DNA of 64,000 nucleotides from Paraburkholderia phenazinium. GTDB taxonomy: Bacteria > Pseudomonadota > Gammaproteobacteria > Burkholderiales > Burkholderiaceae. A program made the position numbers and the translations under genes. The notes under the pieces were generated by a model that made no database searches, was not told where the DNA came from, and was given only the letters and a program-made list of their open reading frames with translations. This document shows positions 5,770-13,520 of this stretch, piece after piece; position 1 is the first letter of the stretch, and every line of letters begins with the position of its first letter. The stretch spans positions 186,001 through 250,000 of the forward strand of contig NZ_FNCJ01000006.1 in NCBI RefSeq assembly GCF_900100735.1, given 5' to 3'.

Positions 5770-8700
5770 ATGACGACCGTCGTGAAGCGCAACGCATCCC
5801 TGAGCCATCCCCGTCGCAAGGCCCTGAGCCTCGCCGTGATCACCGCCTTGGCGATTGCCGGGCAACCGGCGTACGCCCAGTCCGTGGTCGTGAGCACCTC
5901 CACCTCCTCGGTGGACATCGGGGGCGCCACCGGCGCATCGTTTGGACCCGACACCAGCACGGTCATCAACAGCGTGACGAACAGTGGCACCGATGCGGCC
6001 ACGGGCAGCAACGATGGTGTGGATAGCGCTGCGGCGGTCAACACCTGGGACACCCCCAACGGCTCGAGCATCACGAGCGGGAGCGCCGGTGGCTCGGGCG
6101 AGGTCGTGACCGGGAGCGTCGTCACAGAGACGGTCGAAGGGTCCATCAAGGGGCAGGTCAACGGTGTTGTGGTCGGTCCGACCGGATCGATCGAAAGCCT
6201 GACCACCAGCAGCACTGGTGTCGTCGCTCCGCAGAGCATGACCGACGCCAACGCTGGACTGTTCAACCAGGGCAACATCAACGAGGTGATCAACCAGGCG
6301 GGTGCCTCCATGGGCAGCGCCATGAGCGGGTTGTACGCGATCGAGAACGACGTGAACGCGGACATCCAATCGATCCAGGATTCCGGTGGATTGAAGGTGG
6401 GCCTGGGCAACGGCGTCAACCTGGTACTGAACAAAGGCACCGTCGGACTGTTCGAGGAATCGGGCAACGAGTCCGCAACGGCGACGACCATGACGGCGTT
6501 GTACGAAAATGCACAAGGCTCCAAGACCGGACAGTTCACGCTGGACGCCGGCGCCTCGATGACGGTCACCGGTTCGAGCGCGATCGGCCTGGACGACCAG
6601 GGCGAAGTGGACGGGACGACCATCAATGGGATGATGAAAACGCAGGGCGATGCGATCAAGGTCGGCTCCGCGACGAACACGACGGCTGTTATGGGTCCTC
6701 TCGCCATTGGCACGACGGGTACCGTGAGCGGTCAAGGCGGCTCCGGCGGCGGTAACGGCATCAACGTCTTCGGTACGTTCGGTCAGGCGACCGTAGCGGT
6801 CGGGGGCATCCTTCAAGGGTCCACAGTCGGCACGGCCGCGTTCAACAACGAAGCGGGTGCCACGGCTGTGGGGCTGAAGGACATGGGCACCTCCACCCAG
6901 GAGGGCTACGTCGTACGGAACGCGGGCAATGTGACCGGGACCGTCGAGCTGGGCGGACTCGCCAGCTCGTCGGAGAACAACGCCGTTGCGAATCTCGCCG
7001 GGGCCCAGGTGAACGAACTCGACGTCGATCAGGGCGGGACCGTGGAGACGGTTGGCACCGGCAACACCAACTCGACCATCCTCAACGCGCAAGGCGCGAC
7101 CATCACCACCACCACGATCGCTGGCAACCTCGTGGGCAACAACGTTGCGAACAGCATCGCGTTCGAAAATGAAGGCAATGCGACGACCGTGACGGAAACG
7201 AGCACGGGCACGATGTCGGCGAACAACGCCACCGGGGGTGCTTTCGAAAACGGCCCGACCGGCGTCATCCCGACCCTGACGTTGGACGGCGGTGTCTCCA
7301 ACGCGGCCGGCGACGCTGTGGTGAACAAAGGTCAGATTGTGTCGGCCATCGTCGGCTCCACCGCGTCGATCATCTCCGGCAACGGCAACGCCCTGACGAA
7401 CGGACTGGGTGCGGACATCGACACCCTGGCCATCGCCGGTCGGGTCGCGTCGAACGGCGGCTCGGGTGCGGGCGTCGCGACCCAAGGCACCATCGGTGCG
7501 ATGACTGAATCCGGCAGTGACGCACAAATCACGGCGACCACCACCGGCACGGGCGTGTTGATTGGCCCGAGCGGTGAAATCACCAACGGCATCACCGAAA
7601 CCGGTTCGGCCTCGATCGAGGGCGGTACGGGGATCGACGATGCGGGGATCCTGCCGACGTTGAACATCGGCGTGGGCTCCAACGTCACCGGCACCAGCGT
7701 CGCCGGTTTCGTCGGTGAAGCGGATACGACCACGACGCTGAACGTGGCTGGCGCGATCAGCACGGCGAACAACGCGGACGGTGCGGACGTGTACGGGAAC
7801 GACACGTTCAACCTCACCGGCAACGGTGGGATCTTCGGCGGTGCCACGGGTGGGCCTGGCGCGGGCTTGAACGTCGAGTCCGGTGGGACGGCGACCGCCA
7901 CGCTGCAAAATAGCAGCGTCATCACGTCGCTGGGGTCGGGCTCCGCTGTGAACGACGAGGGCACGCTGACGATGATCGTTGAGGACAACGCGCAGGTACT
8001 GGCTCAAGGCAGCGGCAGCGGGATCAAGTCGTCCGCCGGTTCGACTCTGAACCTGACGATGACGGGGTGGGACGAAGGTTCGCAGCCCACCATCGCTGCT
8101 GAAACGCCGGGCGCTTCTGCGATCGACATCGGCGGTGCTGCGACGGTCGTCCTGGACGGTGTGGTTGAGAGCGCCGGTGCGAGCGCGACCGAAGCAGCGA
8201 TCACGCTGGAAGCGACGTCGAACGTCCCGGTCCTGGCCATGCCCGGCTTCATCATCGGCGAGATCAACAACCTTTCGTCGAATCCGCTGACGATCACCGG
8301 CTCGCCGAACTACACGAACGGCAACAGCGCCGCCGGCCAGCAGGGCATCTTGACCGGTGGACCCTCGGGGCAGAGCACGATCAACAACGTGAACTCGGAC
8401 CTGACGTTCGGTTCGGGCAACATCACGCTCGATGACACCGTGAACGTCGGTACGCACACCGTGCACGTCGCGAGCGGTTCGACCGTGATCGCCTTCGAGC
8501 CTGTAGCGGTGAACGGGAACCTCGACGTCGCTGACGGCGGTTCCCTGACCTCGCAGGTGCAAGCGGGGGCCACGACCACAGGGACCTCGAGCGATACGCT
8601 CTACGGGCAGTTCAACGTGTCGGGGAACACCACGTTCGACGGGGCGACCCAGATTGCTTTGAAGCCCTTCACCGCGTTTGGTTTTGCAGACGGGCAGCGC

Positions 8701-10188
8701 TTCCTGGTGGTCTCGACGAGCGGTGTTGCGAACTACAACCTGCCGGGCATCACGGCGACCGTCGCCGGTTACAGCGGGCAGGTCACGACCGCGCAGGTCG
8801 GCAACAACCTGGTCGTCGAACTGGGCTCAACCGGTGGCGGTGGCACGACCACCCCGCCGTCGAATCCCGGCGGTGGATCGGGTGGCTCGACCGGACCCAC
8901 CGGTCCGAGCGGTCCGACGAATCCCACCGGTCCGAGCGGTCCCACGGATCCCTCCAACCCGACGGGCCCCAGCGCGCCGACGAACCCGACAGGTCCGACG
9001 TCGCCGTCCAACCCGACGCCGCCTGCGATTCACGTTGGCGTGGCTGGCCTGACGCAGACCTCCGTCGCTGCGACGAACGGGCTGCTGAAATACTCCGGGT
9101 GGAACAGCCCGGGCCTGCTGAACGCGGAAAACACGGTCATTGGGATCAAGGCGAACGGTACGGCACGTCAGGTGACGCAAGCCGGTACGCAGCTCGCGCC
9201 GATCACGCACGCCCAGGCCGGGGACGCGATCCTGTCGATCAACGACGGCGCGCTGGGCGTGGTCGCCGACCGTGCGCAAGCGCAGCGTGCTGCGACGCAA
9301 GCGGGTGCTGCCACCGGCAACGGCTGGCAGTCGTGGGGTCGTGCGTTCGGGGGTTCGGAGCAACGCGGTACGACCTCGGGCGGCACGTTCGGTGAGGTGA
9401 GCGGTTCGAACCTGACCTTTGGCGGTCTGGCCGTGGGCGTGGACAAGTCGGTCGGTCCCAACTGGACGGCGGGCGGTGCGTTCTCGTATGCGAACGGTCA
9501 AAGCAACGCGAAGGGCGATGCCAGCGGCCAGGACCTGGGCATCAACGCGTTCGGGCTCGCGCTCTACCAGAACTACAACCCGGGCCGCTTCTACGTTGAC
9601 ATCGCAGAAACGGCGAGCATCGACCAGTTCAACTCGAGCCGCTCGGTGAACCTCGCCGGGGTGAACGCCGGCGGTGCCAGCGGCCACTTCTCGGGACAGT
9701 CCTACGGTGCCCAGGTGGAAGCCGGTCTGCCGCTGGCGCTGCGTTACGGCTACACCCTGACGCCCTCCGTGCGTCTTGGTGCGCAGCACGTGAACATCGG
9801 CAGCTACACGGAGTCGGACGGCGGGTCGGGCGTGGGTCTCGGGGTGAACTCCGCTGCGTACAACTCGGTGCGCACGAGCGTGGGGCTGGAGATCTCGAAG
9901 GCTGTGGAGACGAAGGTCGGGACCGTGGTGCCTTACGGGAAGATCGAGTACGAACATGAGTGGGCGGGCAACGTGCCAAACACCACCGCAACGTTCAACG
10001 GGGACGCCCTCGGCGCGACCACGTTCACCACCAACAGCGCATCGCCGGTGCGCAACATCGCGGACGTCGTGCTCGGGGCCACGCTCTACCGTGCCAAAGG
10101 CCTCTCCCTGGACGCCAACGTGACGGTGCAGGTCGGCAAGGGGTACACCAGTGTTGGTGGTGGCGTGCAGGCGAAGTGGGCGTTCTGA
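5770..10188 (+). CDS. Classical (type Va) autotransporter
   Basis: This is a 1472-residue surface protein. A signal peptide ends near AYAQS (about residue 37). The passenger (about 38-1020) is rich in Gly, Asn, Thr and Ser with many short beta-repeat motifs, as expected of a beta-helix, and is almost free of Cys. A Pro/Thr/Gly/Ser linker (about 1022-1087) repeats PTGPSGP-like units. The C-terminal domain (about 1180-1472, from NGWQSWGRAFGG to the final KWAF) is a typical autotransporter barrel that inserts in the outer membrane and exports the passenger. I see no protease triad, so adhesion or aggregation is the likeliest role. The ribosome binding site is GAGGAGGAG. The gene stands alone between a promoter and a hairpin. 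Confidence 0.9.
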   Translation: MTTVVKRNASLSHPRRKALSLAVITALAIAGQPAYAQSVVVSTSTSSVDIGGATGASFGPDTSTVINSVTNSGTDAATGSNDGVDSAAAVNTWDTPNGSSITSGSAGGSGEVVTGSVVTETVEGSIKGQVNGVVVGPTGSIESLTTSSTGVVAPQSMTDANAGLFNQGNINEVINQAGASMGSAMSGLYAIENDVNADIQSIQDSGGLKVGLGNGVNLVLNKGTVGLFEESGNESATATTMTALYENAQGSKTGQFTLDAGASMTVTGSSAIGLDDQGEVDGTTINGMMKTQGDAIKVGSATNTTAVMGPLAIGTTGTVSGQGGSGGGNGINVFGTFGQATVAVGGILQGSTVGTAAFNNEAGATAVGLKDMGTSTQEGYVVRNAGNVTGTVELGGLASSSENNAVANLAGAQVNELDVDQGGTVETVGTGNTNSTILNAQGATITTTTIAGNLVGNNVANSIAFENEGNATTVTETSTGTMSANNATGGAFENGPTGVIPTLTLDGGVSNAAGDAVVNKGQIVSAIVGSTASIISGNGNALTNGLGADIDTLAIAGRVASNGGSGAGVATQGTIGAMTESGSDAQITATTTGTGVLIGPSGEITNGITETGSASIEGGTGIDDAGILPTLNIGVGSNVTGTSVAGFVGEADTTTTLNVAGAISTANNADGADVYGNDTFNLTGNGGIFGGATGGPGAGLNVESGGTATATLQNSSVITSLGSGSAVNDEGTLTMIVEDNAQVLAQGSGSGIKSSAGSTLNLTMTGWDEGSQPTIAAETPGASAIDIGGAATVVLDGVVESAGASATEAAITLEATSNVPVLAMPGFIIGEINNLSSNPLTITGSPNYTNGNSAAGQQGILTGGPSGQSTINNVNSDLTFGSGNITLDDTVNVGTHTVHVASGSTVIAFEPVAVNGNLDVADGGSLTSQVQAGATTTGTSSDTLYGQFNVSGNTTFDGATQIALKPFTAFGFADGQRFLVVSTSGVANYNLPGITATVAGYSGQVTTAQVGNNLVVELGSTGGGGTTTPPSNPGGGSGGSTGPTGPSGPTNPTGPSGPTDPSNPTGPSAPTNPTGPTSPSNPTPPAIHVGVAGLTQTSVAATNGLLKYSGWNSPGLLNAENTVIGIKANGTARQVTQAGTQLAPITHAQAGDAILSINDGALGVVADRAQAQRAATQAGAATGNGWQSWGRAFGGSEQRGTTSGGTFGEVSGSNLTFGGLAVGVDKSVGPNWTAGGAFSYANGQSNAKGDASGQDLGINAFGLALYQNYNPGRFYVDIAETASIDQFNSSRSVNLAGVNAGGASGHFSGQSYGAQVEAGLPLALRYGYTLTPSVRLGAQHVNIGSYTESDGGSGVGLGVNSAAYNSVRTSVGLEISKAVETKVGTVVPYGKIEYEHEWAGNVPNTTATFNGDALGATTFTTNSASPVRNIADVVLGATLYRAKGLSLDANVTVQVGKGYTSVGGGVQAKWAF
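8834..9032 (+). repeat. Degenerate Pro-Thr-Gly-Ser coding repeats in the autotransporter
   Basis: Repeated 6- to 15-base units encode GPTGPSGPTNPTGP-like sequence, about 1022-1087 in the protein. The unit resembles collagen-like or spacer tracts that hold a passenger away from the cell surface. Near-identical units make the tract prone to length change by slippage. Confidence 0.7.
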
Positions 10189-10199
10189 TCGCCAACGAC

Positions 10200-10223
10200 A
10201 AGCGCTCACTCCGGTGGGCGCTT
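10200..10223 (+). terminator. Hairpin after the autotransporter gene
   Basis: AAGCGCTCAC and GTGGGCGCTT pair over 10 bp with one G-T pair around TCCG. There is no T run beyond CTT. It lies 12 bases after the stop codon. Confidence 0.55.
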
Positions 10224-10226
10224 GCC

Positions 10227-10240
10227 CGTGCCCTGGCACT
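10227..10240. promoter_or_regulatory. Copy 5 of the CGTGCCNTGGCACG-type palindrome
   Basis: The sequence is CGTGCCCTGGCACT, with one mismatch in the last base. It ends only two bases before the -35 box of the next promoter, closer than in the other units. Confidence 0.55.
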
Positions 10241-10242
10241 GT

Positions 10243-10270
10243 TTGACAAGCCGGACAGAGCTGCTATGGG
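10243..10270 (+). promoter_or_regulatory. Promoter of the secreted hypothetical gene
   Basis: TTGACA lies at 10243-10248 and TATGGG at 10265-10270, with a 16-bp spacer ending in CTGC. The -10 region and the bases after it (CTGCTATGGGT, then GTAC and GGTCG) closely match the promoter at 3903-3930. Confidence 0.6.
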
Positions 10271-10324
10271 TAGTACACGGTCGCCCACCCCGTCGCGTGG
10301 GCAACACTGAGGGAGGTAACGTTT

Positions 10325-10918
10325 ATGAAAACGATCGCAATCGCTGGGCTGGTTGTCGTCGGTCTGGCCATCGCAGGGTCGGCAGGCTTTGCGCTGGCCG
10401 CTACGCCGACGGTTCATGTTGGGCAGATGACCTTCGCCGATGACACGGTGCACGCGAACGACACCGCACGGTTCGTCGTGCCGGTCACGATGGACCCGAG
10501 CAAGGTGGTGCTCAACGGGGTGCCCATCAACACGCCCCTGGCGGCTTTCGCTCCCGAGTGCAAAGGCAAAGGCGATACTACGTCGCCCTGCTGGGTGCCG
10601 ACGTCGCCGCAAGACGATCCCAAGGCGCCGCAGTTTGTCGAGATCAAGGGACTTCCGGCCGTGAAGGACGCGGACGGCAAGACGGTCGTCTCCCAGACGT
10701 TGGCCGTGGTTGACGAGAAGGGCAAGATCAACATCGTCCTGGTGCAGTTCGACCGGCACGAGGTCCTTCAGAACGATTACCGTGCGGTGGCGTCCCTGAG
10801 CGAGGCTCTGGGCGCTCCGGCCAAAGCCTCCGCGACCATGGTCGGGTGGATCCAGGCCGGCCACGAGGTGGCGTTGAGGAACGGCACGTTGATCACAGCG
10901 AGCAACGTGCCGAAGTGA
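10325..10918 (+). CDS. Secreted hypothetical protein
   Basis: This is a 197-residue protein with a signal peptide, probably cut near residue 25 (GFALA). The mature part has two Cys at about 79 and 89 (PECKGKGDTTSPCW) that could form a disulphide. Otherwise it looks like a mixed alpha/beta soluble domain, with KGLPAVKDADGKTVVSQTL and INIVLVQFDRHEV. I recognise no family. ATG 10325 follows GGGAGGTAACGTTT. It is preceded by an island-type palindrome and promoter and followed by a strong hairpin, so it is a single-gene unit of the same regulon. A periplasmic location is likely. Confidence 0.7.
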   Translation: MKTIAIAGLVVVGLAIAGSAGFALAATPTVHVGQMTFADDTVHANDTARFVVPVTMDPSKVVLNGVPINTPLAAFAPECKGKGDTTSPCWVPTSPQDDPKAPQFVEIKGLPAVKDADGKTVVSQTLAVVDEKGKINIVLVQFDRHEVLQNDYRAVASLSEALGAPAKASATMVGWIQAGHEVALRNGTLITASNVPK

Positions 10919-10937
10919 TCGGAAACGCCTGATGTGC

Positions 10938-10963
10938 AAACGCCCCGGAGGACCGGGGCGTTT
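10938..10963. terminator. Terminator between convergent genes
   Basis: AAACGCCCCGG and CCGGGGCGTTT form an 11-bp perfect stem with the loop AGGA. It lies between the secreted gene (stop at 10918) and the leftward excisionase-like gene (stop at 10998), and the A and T flanks allow it to work in both directions. Confidence 0.75.
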
Positions 10964-10964
10964 C

Positions 10965-10986
10965 TGTATGCCTGATCTGTATGCCC
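10965..10986. repeat. Two direct TGTATGCC boxes downstream of the recombination module
   Basis: TGTATGCC at 10965-10972 and TGTATGCCC at 10978-10986 are 13 bp apart. The same box occurs four times in the control region of the recombinase (13367-13450). They may be binding sites for the recombinase or its partner. Confidence 0.5.
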
Positions 10987-10997
10987 AGCGTCGGACC

Positions 10998-11660
10998 TCA
11001 GAAGGGCTTGTGGCCCGGGCCTGGGGGCAGCGGTTCGCCCCGCTCCTCCTCCAGCACATCGAACTGCGCCCGGATCTCTGCGTCGTCCTGGCGGACCTGG
11101 CTGAGGCGCATGGCCTCCCCCATCACTTCGATGTACGCCTCGTGGAACGGGGTGCGCTCGCGCAGGTTGCGCCAGGGGCGGGTCATGGCCTCGGGCATCG
11201 GGAGCCACACCACCTCGAGCGCCCTGTCGTTCAGCCGTGCTTCGAGCATCTCTTCAGAGCCGGTCAGGACGTGCCCCACCAGCTCGTCGGCGCCCCGTTT
11301 GACGAACCACGGCTGTTCGTCCAGCAGATCGACCAGCGTCTCGAACTTCAAGGCTTTGCGATCGCGATGCGCTGCCTCCCGTGGGTTGCTGACCTTGTGC
11401 GCGTCGCGCCAGGCCCGCAGGTCCTTCATCAGGTACGTGACCCCGGGTCGCCGCCCGGCGTGTTTCGGGCCGCCCTCCTGGACCGCCTGGATGTACTCGG
11501 GCCCCCGGCCCTCGCTGCGCATCCGCTCGAGCGTGCTCCTCGATCGACCAAGGAACAGCGCCGCGAGGTCCTCACCGATGCTCTGTTCGTCGTGCAGGCT
11601 CGCCACCGCATTGAGCCGCCGAACCAGCACCTCGTCGTCCAACATTTCGATCGTGATCAT
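10998..11660 (-). CDS. AlpA/excisionase-like DNA-binding protein
   Basis: This 220-residue protein shows a recognisable excisionase/AlpA-type winged helix in its first 90 residues: LGRSRSTLERMRSEGRGP at about 38-55, then a wing with GVTYLMKDLRAWRDAHK. Proteins of this kind bend DNA for excision or regulate the recombinase gene. The remaining 130 residues are charged, helical and not recognised, so the protein is about three times longer than usual. Its ATG at 11660 overlaps the recombinase stop by four bases (ATGA), so the two are translated together. Function as a directionality factor is inference from fold and position. Confidence 0.65.
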   Translation of the reverse strand: MITIEMLDDEVLVRRLNAVASLHDEQSIGEDLAALFLGRSRSTLERMRSEGRGPEYIQAVQEGGPKHAGRRPGVTYLMKDLRAWRDAHKVSNPREAAHRDRKALKFETLVDLLDEQPWFVKRGADELVGHVLTGSEEMLEARLNDRALEVVWLPMPEAMTRPWRNLRERTPFHEAYIEVMGEAMRLSQVRQDDAEIRAQFDVLEEERGEPLPPGPGHKPF

Positions 11661-13363
11661 TCGTCGTCGCCCTCGTCCTCGTCGTCGCTTTCGCCGTCGT
11701 CCACCTCCACGACGGCCGTGTTCGGGCCGTTGCGGACCTCAATGCCCGGGCGCGGCTCCGGCCATTTTAGCGGTTCGGGCTCCCACAGGGTCATCGGTGG
11801 GTAAGCCGGCGAGGTGGCGATCAGCATGTTGTAAAACGCCGGGTAGGTAGCCAGTATGGTCGACTCCACGGTCTGCATCGCCTCGCGCTTGCGCTCCGCG
11901 TCCGGCTCTGTGTACCGGGTCGTGACGTTTGCAAGGTTCTGACGGTTCTGCAACGTGCACGCGACGTTCGGGGTGACCGCATCGGCGGCCTGGATCCGCT
12001 GATCGGTTTGCGATCGTGCGTTGGTGAAATGGTTGAGCAGCCGCTTGGTCGTTTCTTCGCTGTAATGGAGGGCGTCGGTAACTCCTGCGAAACCTCTCCG
12101 GAGATCATGCATGCCCAACGCCGGCACAGGCACCTGAAAACGCGTGCCGTCCGGATCGGTTTTGATCACCCAGCGGACGATGCCTGCGTCACGGCACAGG
12201 TACGAGCGCAACGACTTGCTGTCCTTGTAGTGCGGGGTTTTGCGCAACCGGCTCTCCGATCGCGGGGGGAACACCCAGCGTCGCCGGGAGGCACGGCGCC
12301 ACGGGTCCGTGTCGGCCGCGGCTTCGTCGTCCCGGATCACCCGCCGTTCTTCCAGGATTTTTCGTGCGCCCACGCAGATGGGCAGGGTGAAATCCAGCCG
12401 ATTTTTCGTGTCCCGCAACATGACGTAGCCGCTGTCCAGGTCCACGTAGGACACGCGGGTGGCCTCCTCCGGCGTGATGACGTCCAGCCACATAAGGTCG
12501 GAAGCTTCCTGCGAACGACACCCCCACAGGGTAGCCAGCAGCAGGTAGTCGCAGCCGGTGCGGTTCTCCTTCCTGCGACCGCAGATCGCGCGAAGCCACG
12601 GGCCCAGGCTTGCGTTCAAGGTCAGGGGGCGACGACGGCCCACGGTCTTGTAGTGGTTTTCCAGGTCCTGCCGGGTGCGGTACCGCTCCCGCAAGATGCT
12701 GAAGGGGTTGTAGCTCAACACCGGCCGTTCGGAGCGACGTTGCGCCATGCGGGCCTCGGCGTCGATCGCGAACTCGATGGCCGTGCTGGCCCATCGGAAG
12801 GTCTGCTCCGCGGTCGTCGGGGTCTTGGCGTTCAGCTCTTCGAATCGCTCGATCACGTCCTCGTCGAGCAGGTCGTTGATCCGCCGGTTCTTCCAGGTTT
12901 CCAGTTTTCGCACAGCTTTGTCGTAAGACCTTAAACTGTTGGCTTTCGCCGGGCGTTTTCGATGCACGAGGTCGTGCCGGTAAACGTCCAGCGCCTCGCC
13001 CAGCGTGAGGTCCCGTTCATCGCGGTTGCGTTTGTCGGGACCTGGTGCGCGCCCTGTTTCCTCGATGCCGTCCAGCACGTCGTGGGCTTTTTTGCGCGCC
13101 TGCTGGACCGTCAGTTCGGTGACACGGCCCAGGGTCGCGCGGATGACCGCGCCAGGCCCTTTCGCGCGCACCCGCTTTTGCACGACGTACGACGCGTTGC
13201 CCGCTGTGACCTTGATGCCGAACCCTGTGGGGCCGATGGAGTCGGTCACGAGGTACGGCTGACGTTCAGGGTTGGGCGGCCATTTGTCCGGCGAGAGGCC
13301 GGCCACGGGTCGCACGTCGATGTGCAGAGCACCGGCGACGGTTGCGTTGATTTCGATTTTCAT
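11657..13363 (-). CDS. Tyrosine recombinase / integrase
   Basis: This is a 568-residue site-specific recombinase. The N-terminal part (about 45-110) resembles the arm-binding region of phage-type integrases, and a core-binding helical domain follows (about 125-240). Catalytic residues are visible: the first Arg in LWGCRSQEAS (about 279), HDLRR (about 420-424), the His in LLNHFTN (about 443) and the Tyr in TTRYTEP (about 482). An acidic tail (ESDDEDEGDDE) ends the protein. It would integrate and excise the element. The gene reads away from mutS, with its start 157 bp from it, and the promoter overlaps TGTATGCC boxes, which suggests autoregulation. The length is greater than the usual 380-450 residues. 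Confidence 0.9.
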   Translation of the reverse strand: MKIEINATVAGALHIDVRPVAGLSPDKWPPNPERQPYLVTDSIGPTGFGIKVTAGNASYVVQKRVRAKGPGAVIRATLGRVTELTVQQARKKAHDVLDGIEETGRAPGPDKRNRDERDLTLGEALDVYRHDLVHRKRPAKANSLRSYDKAVRKLETWKNRRINDLLDEDVIERFEELNAKTPTTAEQTFRWASTAIEFAIDAEARMAQRRSERPVLSYNPFSILRERYRTRQDLENHYKTVGRRRPLTLNASLGPWLRAICGRRKENRTGCDYLLLATLWGCRSQEASDLMWLDVITPEEATRVSYVDLDSGYVMLRDTKNRLDFTLPICVGARKILEERRVIRDDEAAADTDPWRRASRRRWVFPPRSESRLRKTPHYKDSKSLRSYLCRDAGIVRWVIKTDPDGTRFQVPVPALGMHDLRRGFAGVTDALHYSEETTKRLLNHFTNARSQTDQRIQAADAVTPNVACTLQNRQNLANVTTRYTEPDAERKREAMQTVESTILATYPAFYNMLIATSPAYPPMTLWEPEPLKWPEPRPGIEVRNGPNTAVVEVDDGESDDEDEGDDE

Positions 13364-13366
13364 GTG

Positions 13367-13450
13367 TTTGTATGCCCCGATTTGGGCTGTATGCCCAAGA
13401 ACGACTTCGCAAGCCGATTCTATTACACTGGCATACGCGGGGCATACAAA
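13367..13450. repeat. Four GTATGCC boxes in the recombinase control region
   Basis: TTTGTATGCCCC at 13367-13378 is repeated exactly, inverted, at 13439-13450. Inside lie a direct copy, TGTATGCCC (13388-13396), and an inverted GGCATAC (13430-13436). The inner and outer inverted boxes cover the -35 and spacer of the leftward promoter. They could be arm-type recombinase sites, an operator for the AlpA-like protein, or both. Confidence 0.6.
13422..13449 (-). promoter_or_regulatory. Leftward promoter of the recombinase operon
   Basis: On the minus strand TTGTAT (13449-13444) is followed by a 16-bp spacer and TGTAAT (13427-13422). Two TATGCC boxes overlap the -35 and the spacer, so a protein bound there would block RNA polymerase. 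The start codon at 13363 is about 58 bp downstream. Confidence 0.5.
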
Positions 13451-13460
13451 AATGTGCGGG

Positions 13461-13484
13461 CTATTGAGGTCTATTGAACCTCAA
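13461..13484. other. Candidate attachment site or right end of the element
   Basis: CTATTGA occurs twice as a direct repeat (13461-13467, 13471-13477), and TTGAGGT/ACCTCAA forms an inverted repeat around the second copy. Tyrosine recombinases often recognise a short inverted repeat with a 7-bp centre, and this lies between the recombinase promoter and mutS. The other end of the element is outside the window, so no direct repeat can be confirmed. Confidence 0.35.
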
Positions 13485-13520
13485 CCAGATCCGTGAAACC
13501 GCTTTAGAGGTCCGTGCAGT

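Noticed and set aside
5656..8562. Long leftward open frame of 968 codons opposite the autotransporter gene
   Set aside because: It is the mirror of a GC-rich repetitive gene. The predicted protein is Arg/His/Asp-rich with no family features and no ribosome binding site, while the rightward frame is a clear autotransporter.
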